DNA of 64,000 nt from assembly GCA_903813345.2 (NCBI GenBank), contig CAIIXF020000009.1, positions 18,317,759 to 18,381,758 on the forward strand, written 5' to 3'. Both the position numbers and the translations under genes were made by a program. The stretch comes from Owenia fusiformis. Taxonomy: Eukaryota > Annelida > Polychaeta > Sabellida > Oweniidae. This document shows positions 43,901 to 55,900 of this stretch, piece by piece (within the stretch, counting starts at the first letter, position 1; every line of letters starts with the position of its first letter). The notes under the pieces are model-generated. The model did no database searches and was not told where the DNA came from. It was given only the letters and a program-made list of their open reading frames with translations.

Positions 43901-46900
43901 GGCTTCCAAGATGCAAAAATAATTTGTATAGATAGTGTACCTTGAACACCATTTTTTATGAATGCTGGGGACTCAGTATTAAAAGGATAATTTCAAAATA
44001 TATAGGTCTGGGAAAGGTTTAAGGCACACTGCGTCGCTATAGAATGAATTGCGCTACTATTTTCACAATTTTATTGATATTTGGTGTCAAATACACATAT
44101 CTTGGTATATTTGAAGTCCCAAAACGGCTTAGTTCCAGAAATATCCCAAATTTAAATTCAAAAATGACCGTTAGCTCCGCACCCTCCGCTCATTTGCTCC
44201 CCACCCAATATTTCCCACAGGCTCTGTCTGCATAGGGTGCATCTGCTGTGATCGATTGAGAATCGAAATTGCTTTCACCCAGTTGAAAACTCACGAACAC
44301 CCAGTTAAGATTTTGGAACATTATACTTTAAATAAGTTTTAGATATTTCTAAATCGGGATCACATACAATGAGATACATTTTGAGTTTCTTGAATGGGAA
44401 AACTGTTTACCATCTGGGGTACTATGCTTTAAGACAGTTCAGTGCATCTCGCTTGTCTGTGGAGCATGTTTGGTGCACTTTTTGTGGTAGAAGGTGACTT
44501 TGTACATAGCCATCCTTTACTATTGGCATAAGTGGGCATCTTGCTCCCACTTACTTAGTCCTAGAAAATAAACTTTGGTTTACCACATGCTTTACTATAA
44601 AGAACCATGTGCTACATCAATATCTAAAAATAAAATCAAAGACTGAGTTCAACATTAAAAGTGCTTTGATTCTAATTCTGTAATAATAGAATGATTCTGT
44701 CCCCAGTTGACATTTTGTAAATACCAAAAGACAATATCATTGTTGTTGAATGCATAATGAAAGGTTTAAGATTGGTATTGTCAAGGCTAATAGGCATGTT
44801 ATTAATACTTTAAACTGTACCAAACTGCAGGAGAATTTGACACTTCCTTCAAATTTAAGAAAGGAATTGAGTGAAATTAGCACTAGGAGATGATTTTAAG
44901 CATGGGTTGTCATGTCAACCAGCCTGATTGAAGCTATCTTTAGAATTGTAATTGTAATTTAGAGTACATGACCTCATAATTATGTTTTGTCATGGAAGTA
45001 TTGTTATGATATCATTTTCAGTTTGTTTTGGTGATGCTGGCTGGGTTCTATACACTTCTACTTAATTATTTTCTGGAGATTTTGGGAATGTTTAATATCA
45101 CGTTAATGAATTTGTAAATGTTCAGAAGCGTGTGTCATGTTGTTGGAGTATTTCCCCTTACACCTGCAAATGTTGCTTAACTTTCTCGAATACAGAGGAA
45201 GCAAGGAAACTTAAGAAATAAACAAACTTGAAATTATGCTCCATACTAGCCATACTGCAAAATATCAAAAATCCAACATCATTTTGAATGTACATGTAGT
45301 AGTTCATGAACATTGTTGAAATGTGTGAATGTATAAAACAGTCTGCAAGAATTGTGTTGAAGTGGTTCTTCCATGAGTATCTGAAGATAAATTAATCCAA
45401 GAAACTAAAAATGTTCTTCAACCTATACTTAGGAATATTGCATTAGCCGTGCCTATTTCATTTCTTTAACTCTAGATTATGATTAAAGTGTTTGCCTTTC
45501 TGGTATTTCTATACAATATTCTAGGGTAGAAGCTTTTGTGTGTGTAATTGCTCATTTGGTCGCTTATTTTTGTATTTTATGTAGGGGTTTTATATGCATC
45601 TCTCTGTGAATCCCATGTGATCAATTTTTTTATATTTTCATGACAATCTTGCATCCTTCTCCTACCTCTAATATATTTCTTATGAGGTATACTCTTGTTT
45701 TTAAAATGTCACTTTTAGTGCTTTTTCAGTTTCATTTTTTTCTTCAACTTCAAATTGAGTTAGTAATCTAATCTAATGTGCTACATCTGTCCAAGGATTA
45801 TTTAATTGACAACCCTAGTTCTCAGATACCCTCATATGACCTTTCTACTTATGTCTCTTGGTAGAGAAATCCTGCTACAGATGGGAAGTGGATAAATCCC
45901 ATATATAGTTGACCTGCATGAAAATTGTATGAGAATCTTGATGTTATCCGTCTTGTGTTTGTTTGATAAAGCACATTTATATATAGTTCTAACTTTTTGC
46001 GCCATGTTTGTCAGGGATTGATATTATTTTCATTTCATTCTATTCATGTTTCAGTGTTTGATGCTAAGATGTTATTTGCCTTTGGGAACAGTTATTGGAT
46101 ATTTATTTTTTTGTCCAAAAGTTTTCCAAATTCTTAAGGTACGGTATCAAATCAAGTTTTAATATATCCCCTGCCCCTAGCATGCACATCATCTGGTTGG
46201 GGAGATACCGTTTGCATCCTGTTCTTCTTAGTTGAGAAATAAGGGCAAGGGGGTTGGACTAAGACTACAAACCAGTTGAATCAGGCTTATGGTAATTCTA
46301 CCATTCCGTGTCTGTTTCTCTAGTAAAGGTTGTATTTTTACCTTCTTTGATTGATGTTCCTCAATATACTGTTAACATTTTCTCTTTGCTTCATCAACAG
46401 AGAGCTTAGCTTCAAAAGCAAGGGCACTGACCCATATATGTTGTACATATATTGTTGGTATTTTGAACTACTAATATGTTATATCTGTCTTCACTTCTTT
46501 GATGCTCAGCTGCATTAGTGGTTGAACCATGATTGCTTGGACATACATGGGATTCAAATGTTGCTCATTTTTGTTGAAAATTATATGTCTGTATTGTATT
46601 AAGGCGTGCAACAGATATAATTCAATTCCAATAAAGTAATGTGAAATGTAACACCATAAATGATTGATGGGGACCATGCAACATGCTTATGCCTAGAATA
46701 CCCTGGATGTCATGGATGTAGGATGTATGTATTAGTTATTAGCTACTTCATTTGGTGCTGTCATTTAGCGTAACTTCAGACATTTCCTCCCATTATATAT
46801 CTACTCTGTGTCATGTCATATTCTTTTCCAGTTAACATATTCAGTCCTTGACATCTAGTCATACTCTCCCTTACTAGTATTTAGTAATTTATTCTACTCT

Positions 46901-49900
46901 CATAACGTCCCCCAACCCCTCATACTATCAGTCAATGTGAAAGAGAGGGAGTAATATGCCATGCAATAAACAAGAACACAGTACTATGTTTTTTGTGATC
47001 TTCACACTCAGAGGGCACCTTCATGTAAGATGGAATTTTCAGTCAAGTTTTCCATGTGATCACTGGTCAGAAATATTCTTGTCATAAATGCTCTTTCTGA
47101 TTCTTGAGTCGCTAATGCTCAACAGCGTTACATTTATATATGCTTTCAAAAAAGGCATTTGAGTGACTAACTATATTTTTTTCATTTCTCCTTGATATCA
47201 CTAAAATGTTAGTCTCTAAATGTCTTCAATACTGCCATCTTTATATCAATAGAAAAATATCTAATAAACCAAGCCTCTTGGTGGCGATGTGCAAAAGACA
47301 GAGGCTCAATATTGACACTTGGAAGAGGGTTAAATAATCCAGAATTAAAAGATGATCCTGCATAGAGGTTCATATTGACATGAAAATAGGCTCATCTTTG
47401 AATTCTGGATTATTCCCCCTTACATTTAATATCATAGGAGACAAAATGCGACATTTGTACATTTGTTTATTTTGGACATATGTATGTTTATGTTTATTGA
47501 AGTTAGATAACATTATATATGTGAGGATATGTGACCTTGGCATCTGGTTACAGAAGCACATCCTGGTATCATATTACATCCATTGGATTCAGTAACAAGA
47601 AGTCTTTGTCATTCATCTCCACATATTCTTCAATTCATTAAGGTCCATTTGGGGTTAGGCCTTATTTTATATCTTGAAATGAATGAAGTTAAACTATGTT
47701 GTTCATGGTTGGCATAGTCTCAGTTCTTGTGTTAAAAGGACTTCGCGCCACAAATGGTCATTTTAGTGAATGGAGTTTCAAATGATGCTCATGTGAATCA
47801 GAACCATGGATTCTTCTTTAGGTGTAACTCCTTGAGCATATGATTTTATAAAATGATGGTACTGCTTTATATTCAGTAGTCACTTTCGTTTATTTAGATG
47901 ACTCAAAATTATGTATATCCTGAATTTACTTACCTCAACCACATTTACCATCTAGGTAATTATTTTTCAAACTAAAAAGTCCTCTAACTGCTAAGCTCTA
48001 GGCCAGGGGTCCAGAAACTCTCTGAGGATAAGTGTCCAGCTGTGTGGACCAATCAGAATCCTGATGATCTGTCACTCCTTACCACTTCTCCGGTTGCTTT
48101 CATTGAAAAGCACCTTCAAAATTCTTGTAAAAAGAGACTAATCGGAGGAGACAAATTAAATTATTGGACTAATTAATTAATAGAGATAAATATGTTGGTA
48201 GTAAAGGATTAGAGCATTGGATTAAGAGAATAATGGATTAGTGTCTCTGGACTAACTAAGGAAGAATGCAAGTCAGTTCGCTAGTGTAGATTTGAAGGGG
48301 GAAAGAACATTATGACCTTTGCATAGATTTAAGAAGTGAATTTTCTTAGAAAGAGACTATTAGAGAGAGATTTGTCATTACTATTATTGGATTGTCTCCC
48401 AGATAGCTGTACATTATCATGTAGATCAGCTAGTCATGGATAAAGTACAAGTATATACATGGATGTATATGGATTTATAAATATGGAGTTTAATGAATAT
48501 GGATTTATTTTATGCATATGGACTTAACTGCAGAATATCGTATTAATGTCATCAAATGGCAAAATGAAAACCATTGACATGGGGTTTTCTACATTGGAAA
48601 GGTAGAAGATATTTAAACTTTTCATTATATAGGGTTCAATCAGTGAATATGAGCCTAGTTTTGCATAAAGTCTCTATTTCTTCCCCTCCATCTTACTATT
48701 CTAATGGCTTGATGAAGATTAACACTAGCCATATGTTTGGCCTCTGTTTTAAACCATTGTTTATTTCATTGTTTTATTTGTGTACTTTCAGAAATAACCC
48801 CAAGACAAAGCAAATGTCCATTGGCCGCAAAAAGTTCAATATGGACCCCAAAAAGGTATGTTTTACTGTTAAGTTAAAAACAAAAGTCTAATATTCAAAA
48901 TGTGTAAATGAATATCATAGATTGCAGATTATTACAATACATTTGATGCATATAAGTATATGAAGCACAGTGAAACCTGTATATCTAAACAACTCACAAT
49001 GCGAAACACTGGAACACCGGCCAATCCAAACACTTTTTGCCTGTATTAGTGGAGTTTAGTTTAAGCAGGTGATGCTGTATGTATTAAACATAAGATATTC
49101 TTCAGTTTTGTACCTAGTCTTTGTCTATCCCCATATCTTTTCACAACTCTGTAACAGTTGAAAATAGACTAGATTAGAAATGACCATAATGTAAGCTGAC
49201 AAGAATCACTGCAACGGATATAACCACAAGAATTGACTTGTTTATATCTATTACAAACAACCTTCATTAACCCTTGGAACTGAAAACAATTAAAGAGAAA
49301 ATGTCCCTTTTCTGAATGATATAGCAATTTATATGACTTGTGTTACTAAATATGTCACTCTTTTTGATATAGTAAAAAGGGTTTTAAGTATGCTGGGGGT
49401 AGAATAAGGTGAACTAAGGAATACCAGTTTCTCTTGGCCAGTTGATACCTCCTGACTTTTTAGGAATTGGAGTATGTGTCTCAGATTTGTAGAAGTTTTT
49501 GTTTTTTGCACTTGGCAATAGACTCTACTAGAAATCCACAACTTATGATGTCTCCATCTCCATTAGAATAAAACCTTTCAAAGATGAGTTTACACCTTTT
49601 ACCCCTTTCCTACGTGTGTTCTCAAAATACCAGGTTTTAATGATCTTGATTGCAAAAACATTTTCACCAGTTCTTTTGATGAGCTTAGAAAGCTGTTTAA
49701 CATATGCTTTCTACCATGTACCCTTTTTAGTTTTTAACCTTTTTGTCTCTTCTGAGATCTGCTTCCGTTGCCATCATTAAACCTCTGTTTTTGTGGGGTT
49801 TAATTCAGCATATGGACCAAATGAAACTAGTAACACCTATTGGTATAAATCCCTGGGTTAAAGTCTATAAGAATGCAATGTACAAGGAGGTATTTTCAAT

Positions 49901-52900
49901 GAATTTTGAGACAGTTAAGTGGTTGGACATGGGATTAGTGGAGACTGGAGAGGTTTGTGGATGGATTTGTTGGAAAGAGAACACATTTCCTGTTATATGG
50001 AGACAGCATCTGGTTAACCTTTACAATTTAATTCAATTTGCATTTCTGTCTTTAACAAATGTGCTCTTACCCTTTGCATTCGTTTGACTTCACTTCTTAA
50101 AAGAGAGCTTCGTCTTCACTCTTTCAAACTAAAATAAACCTGTGAACTCACCGCGCCAATCAGTGTTCGTCGGCCAAATTTGACCGACGTTCTACTGTAT
50201 ATATGGTCATTCCTTCTGACGTCATCGTTGAGCCCGGAATTGACCAATGACATGCGCATATTTAATTAGAACGCATTTGGCGTATGTTTCTTCAAGCTCG
50301 CTGAATGGTGGAAGAAAGGCCTGCGCATAGGTCAGAAGTGATTTATTACCCAAACTGTCACCGGTACCCGTCGTGTGGGCGGGGCTACTAAACTGTAATA
50401 TGGTCTCTACTAGGCAGAGTGTAGTTTAACTAGACTCTGCACGCAGGGTAATGTGCTCTGTAAACCAATTACTAAAAGTACCAATTTCAGAGGCGTTTTG
50501 AATATTTATGAATTTGAGTATCATCGTTTGCAAGTGACATGGTGGATAAATTGGGTCATATTGTCTTTATTACTTAATATTTAGGCCGAAATTGATGGCA
50601 TGTAATCAGCTCATATTGGTTGTTTTACTGACCAACTCATTACCACAAAATGGTTCTTTCACCACAAGAACAATTTCCACAACAACACAAGTGCAGAGTT
50701 TAATATCAACCAGGAAAAAGACAAAATGATCTCTGAAGTACAATCTGACATCATCAGAGTCCAAAGGCAATATCCTTCCATAGAAATGATCATGATCATG
50801 TGTGAAAAGAAACGGAAACAATCCTTTATCTTGAAAATAATACATGTGCACTAGTGTTTATACTCCTGAAGTACTTGTTCCTGTTTATAAACACTGGTAC
50901 TTCAGTCAGCCTTCATGGATGGACAATTTTGACATGTTTCTGAATTTAGTTCTCAGAAGAAATCACATATTCATAGGTTCTCATAACTTTATCTTAAGTA
51001 ATGTTTCATCAAGATTGATTTGGGCCTTTTGAGGGCTACCCTGAAAGCAGAGGCTATCAGAAAAGCATGTTTCAATATATAAACTAAAGCTTCTTGTATG
51101 TTATCAGTGTGAAGAAAGGAGGTCTCATCACCTCTAACCCTAGAGAGACACTTTATCTTCTCATGTTAACTTATATTTTATCACCCCTAGTGGCATCCTA
51201 ATCCTATACTAAGATGACATCCATGCAGCATGTTACACTCTGTTTCTAACTAATATTTGAATGGGGTACCTAATTTTCTGACATTTCTGTATAACAAATG
51301 GTCTTGACTACATGCCTGTTTACTTTATTCCTTGCTGATTCCACAGCGAACAATGTCCTTGATATTTCATTCAAGAGCAATTAACAGATGGTAAAATCTT
51401 CTGTGTCCAATATGTCATAGCCCCCAGTGTCAATCCTCTATTTGATTTATTCAGGAAGGAGGGGTTATCATATCAGTATATCTGGCCTACCCTAGGTCAT
51501 TTATGGAACACATATTTACTTGTCTTATAAAAATCTGTGTATCCTAAATGACTGTAACAGCAATCTGGTTTACCAGACCTTCTATGTTTCTTTGAATACA
51601 GATTGAGAATTGAAAGGCCATGACCAACTAAAAGCTAGTAGGATAATCTGTTATTGCATCCTTATTCTTAATTTAACTCACTTGGGGGTATCTGGATCTG
51701 AATATCTGGTCTTCAGTTATACATTGGTATAAGCAGGTCACTCTTGAAATTATTTGTTGTATGAAAACATGCGTTTACCCAAAGTGTTTTAAGATCTGGA
51801 TGTTCTAAATCAATTTCTTGTAGGTTAATCTGTTTTTCAGATGTCCTAGCCAGAGGGACCAATCCTCACTTTAGCTTCGAAGTTCCTTGGGAAAATTAGC
51901 CAGAAAACAAATGTATCATTCCTTTTCTAATAAATCTAAATCTTTTTTGTGGCAAGAAAAAACGAAATGGGAATGGTGGGTAAAATCTTTTAGAACAAGT
52001 CTCCTACATTAACATATACAGACTCAATACCACAAGTATCATCATCCAGGGGTGTATGTCTATATTTGGAGGGGTGCTTTATCAGTGTCACTGTATATGA
52101 CAGCAGAAAGGCTCTCAAATCTCCCATAGTCTGCCTTTAAACATTGAAACAGATGTGTTGAGACCATCTTCATATGTTTGTATGTTTGTTTGTGCGTCAA
52201 ATCTGAAATGGCTTGTGAGGGACCCTAGATTCAGTTTTGAAATGTGATTTATGATTTAGTATTTTTCATTTATTGACATTGCAGTTTGGTTGTTTCTGGT
52301 TTTTGTTACAAATTTTGTTATTATTTAGTTTGGAAAGAAGAACTCAAAAGTGATGACTTTTGGCAATAAAGAGAATGTTTTCAATTTTTAGTTTTCCAGA
52401 GACAATGTTCAAGAATGTCTACATGACCTAAAACAGTTCATCTAGTACAATTTCAGAACTTTGTTTTATAATACTCAAAAGTATATTCCCCCAACTTTGA
52501 AATTTTTACTTTTACATATTATCCACTAATTATGATGTCTGACCTTCAGTCATTGTTTTATACAACTTAATATGGTTTATCTTTTTCTTGTTTTCATGTT
52601 ATAACAACTATATACAGAAGGATAGATTGTAATTTTTGTAGGGTTGAACGTCTGCTGAGTGTCAGCTGCTATCTCATTGTGGACAGTTGTTATCATTTGT
52701 AATTTACCCATTTTAAAAATCCCCTCTGTTTATGCTTATTCCATGCCATTTCTCTCCAAAATTTGAATAAAGTGTCTGATTTTCTTTCAGATTTGTGTAA
52801 TTTATAATGTTGACTATATGCTCTGTGTATTATTTCTTGCTGTTTTCTCTCTTTTCTCCTCTATTTCACATTTCAAGGCATGACAATCATTAGATGTATG

Positions 52901-55900
52901 CTCAACATCATCCATCATAAACTCTTGGATCTGTTTCTTTGTTTTGGCTTGGTATCCCATAAAATCTAAGTACAAATTGTACAAATTACATTCCATCATG
53001 TCTGAACCCTCACACTTTCTTGCTATCTCTTATAAGCTCAACTAAACAGTTATTGTTGATTGAAGAAAACTATTTAAAGGTGAATACTCGATATACTATG
53101 TTTATATTAGAAAGGTTCCTTGTACTGTGTAATATATAAGACTGAAGGCAAAAGTCTCATCACCTTCTCTCTAATCAGGTTTTATCATTGCTATTACTTT
53201 GATCCTTCTTCAAAGATTTTCTGATAGATGAGCCCTAGAAATTAATAATTCCCCAGCAGGTATAACATGGAGTCATCCTTATAATATTTTATGATGAGAT
53301 GCTGTATGACTTATATTAAGGAAAGCTGAGTAGAATAAATAAGTGCTTGATTAGCTTGAAGCTTCGAAGATATCCTATGGGACCTACCTTAATCTTTGAA
53401 CATGTACTATGCACTCTTTGATGAGTTGGCCTCGAAAATGATATTGAATTGAAGCTGCAATATTCTTAAAATGACCCAGTGTATGTATATGTCACCATCT
53501 CGCAGGAAATAAAAGCTTTTTGAACCGTAACTCACTTAAAAACCCTTCTTGGATCATTTGTCCTAAAATGTAATGCATGCTTTCATGTTATTTATCAAAT
53601 AATAAGCAAAACAATTTAATATTGACTATTCTATATTCTTCTTGCAGGGGATTGAATACTTGTTGGACCATGGCTTGCTACAGAGTACTCCAGATGATGT
53701 GGCTCAGTTCCTCTACAAAGGAGAGGGCCTCAACAAGACAGCGATTGGAGATTACTTGGGGGAAAGGTAAAAATATATCTTCACTCAAAGTAATAAAACT
53801 GGGTTAATATTATATAGTTTATAGATAGATTCTAGTGATAAATCTTCATATTCATGTTAAATCCATCCCTCAAAGATGAGATTCATGAGGTTTTCTATTT
53901 AGTTTGCTGTTTGCTGTTTATATTGTCTATTTCCTGTATTTTGCTTCATTTCTTGCTTGTTTTGTATTCCAAACCTGGATTCACGAATTGAGTTGAAAAC
54001 ATGATTTTTTATCGAGAAAGCAAAAACATTTTTCTGCCCCTCGATAATATCTCAGAAAATAAATAAACTGAAGTGCTCAGAATCAGAGATATTTTCTTTA
54101 AACCTTGAGCCCAAAACCACCCGTTATGATTAAAATATGGATTCTTTGAATTATTGATTTACTCTTTGTCAATCCTGTCAGGTTATACAAAGTTAAACAC
54201 AAACAATAAACATTTTTGTAATACGTAAACGTCCAATAACAACTGCAAAAATCACGATTTGAGCCTAGTTCTAAAGTCTAGTAAGCACACATGATCTAAT
54301 GTCGCCATAAGTAGCTCGCCTTGGTAGATTCTAGGGTCAGGTTGCGTCTATACCACCACCAATGGAGTAACAAGTTGAAATGAGAGCCTGCAATAATATT
54401 TGTGATGACCCAGAGTTGGGAACCCCATAGAGAGGAGTCTGTGTATCCTTAGGGTTCAGTAAAAAATGTTATATTTCAGAAACAAAGAGATAATTAAGGG
54501 GTTAAACGGTATATCGTGAATCCTCCAAATAATTCTCGGATTAAATCGTTCTTAACTTATCATATTAATTCATAGCTCAATGACTAATTAATATGCTATT
54601 TACATCATTTATGTTTTTTTAATAAAAAAACTTGAAAATGTTGATTAGTTCAAAGGAGAAACAAATTGACTGTTATCTGGTTGCATTTTGAAATCATTTT
54701 GCAAAAAATCTCAGTCGTTAGTAAGTGTATATATCATAGTTCAAATTCCAAGGTTGACTTTTGAATTTTTTGTTAAACTCTACTGAGAATTTCTTCATAA
54801 TGTTTTTATTTTCACATGGTCCTTGGTGACTCATTTCTGACATTTGCTCAGGAAATGTCATTGTGGTTGTATCTTAGAATGTGAATGGAGTGAAAATAAG
54901 ATGAATTAGCAAGGAATAAAGTAAACATGCACAAAATAGACACTCTAAACTTCATGAAAATGTCAGAAAAGCAGGCCTCTCATTCAGATCTTAGAGAGAA
55001 ATTGAGTAAAATAGGCATGACTGAGATGACATTTGGTGAGAATTAAGCACATCCAGGATCATTGGATTATGTTTCAAAACACCCAAACTCCCAAGAGGTT
55101 CAACATATCACTTTTGTGACCTCAAATAAATATTATGAAAAAATTACAGTTGAAGAAATTAATGCCAAAAAGTTGCCCAACAAAATAAAAAGCAGCTGCT
55201 CAAAAAGCTCCCTATACAGTAGTTTCAAAAATCAAAATATGAATGAATACAAAATGACTTAAAAAGATGCATTAAAGAAATTTTTAATTGAAGCTTCGTG
55301 TTGTATATTGTTTAAGTTAGTATATTAATTATTTGACATTGACTTATCTGTTTTTCTCCAGGAATGACTTCAACATAGAGGTGCTGAATTCATTTGTGAA
55401 TCTTCATGAGTTCTCAGATATGATCCTGGTGCAGGCACTCAGGTAAAAAAAATTTCTTCTTTCATTTATTTGAAATATTTAGAATTGCATCCATGTACAA
55501 ATAATAGTGGCACATACACCTCTAAAGATTTATAGTATTTTGTCATTAGGTTAAAATGTGGTAAATGTGATGTGAAATGTCTTATAAGTGAATTTAACAA
55601 AGTTTTTCCCCTTTCTTCTTCTTCCCCCTGCCAAATTGCCAATAAAAAAAGATATACATTTATACAATTAATACCACCAGAATGTGAGTCATTTTTACAC
55701 ACTGTATTGACCATTTCAATGGCATTTAAAGTGCCCGATAAACTATAAAATGCGCATGCGTCCAGGTGTTGATAAACTATAAATAGCGAAAATCCAGGGT
55801 TTGTCACCACAAGGTAAGCCAGGACGTGTTGAGAGAACAGCTAGTGTTGATATTGAATTTACATGTAGCCAGATAAGTTTCCTTATTGAAATTACATATG

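Larger units (their letters stand above)
48856..53647 (+). other. Intron 4 of cytohesin
   Basis: A 4.8-kb intron holding a weak TACAGTAAAAC-family relative (48967-49078) and the CpG-rich promoter-like island (50105-50460). Open frames at 49743-50087 (+) and 50606-50851 (-) flank the island and are not recognised. 51.0-53.6 kb shows nothing notable. Confidence 0.8.

Noticed and set aside
43394-44235. Pair of nearly identical 63-codon frames on opposite strands
   Set aside because: They are mirror images produced by the palindrome arms, with no recognisable domain.
46141-46211. Inverted ACGGTATC/GATACCGT pair
   Set aside because: Only 8-bp arms with no flanking duplication; chance is likely.
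48574-48791. In-frame upstream extension of exon 4
   Set aside because: A good acceptor lies at 48791, the residues do not resemble cytohesins, and the frame begins without a convincing ATG.
49743-50087. 114-codon open frame next to the CpG island
   Set aside because: First ATG is at 49812, no family is recognised, and such lengths are expected by chance in 64 kb.
50606-50851. 81-codon minus-strand frame next to the CpG island
   Set aside because: Somewhat coding-like composition, but no recognisable domain and no splice or start support.
53577-53807. 76-codon frame overlapping exon 5
   Set aside because: Different frame from the conserved Sec7 sequence.
55466-55810. 114-codon minus-strand open frame
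   Set aside because: It lies in intron 6 right after exon 6, with no recognisable similarity.
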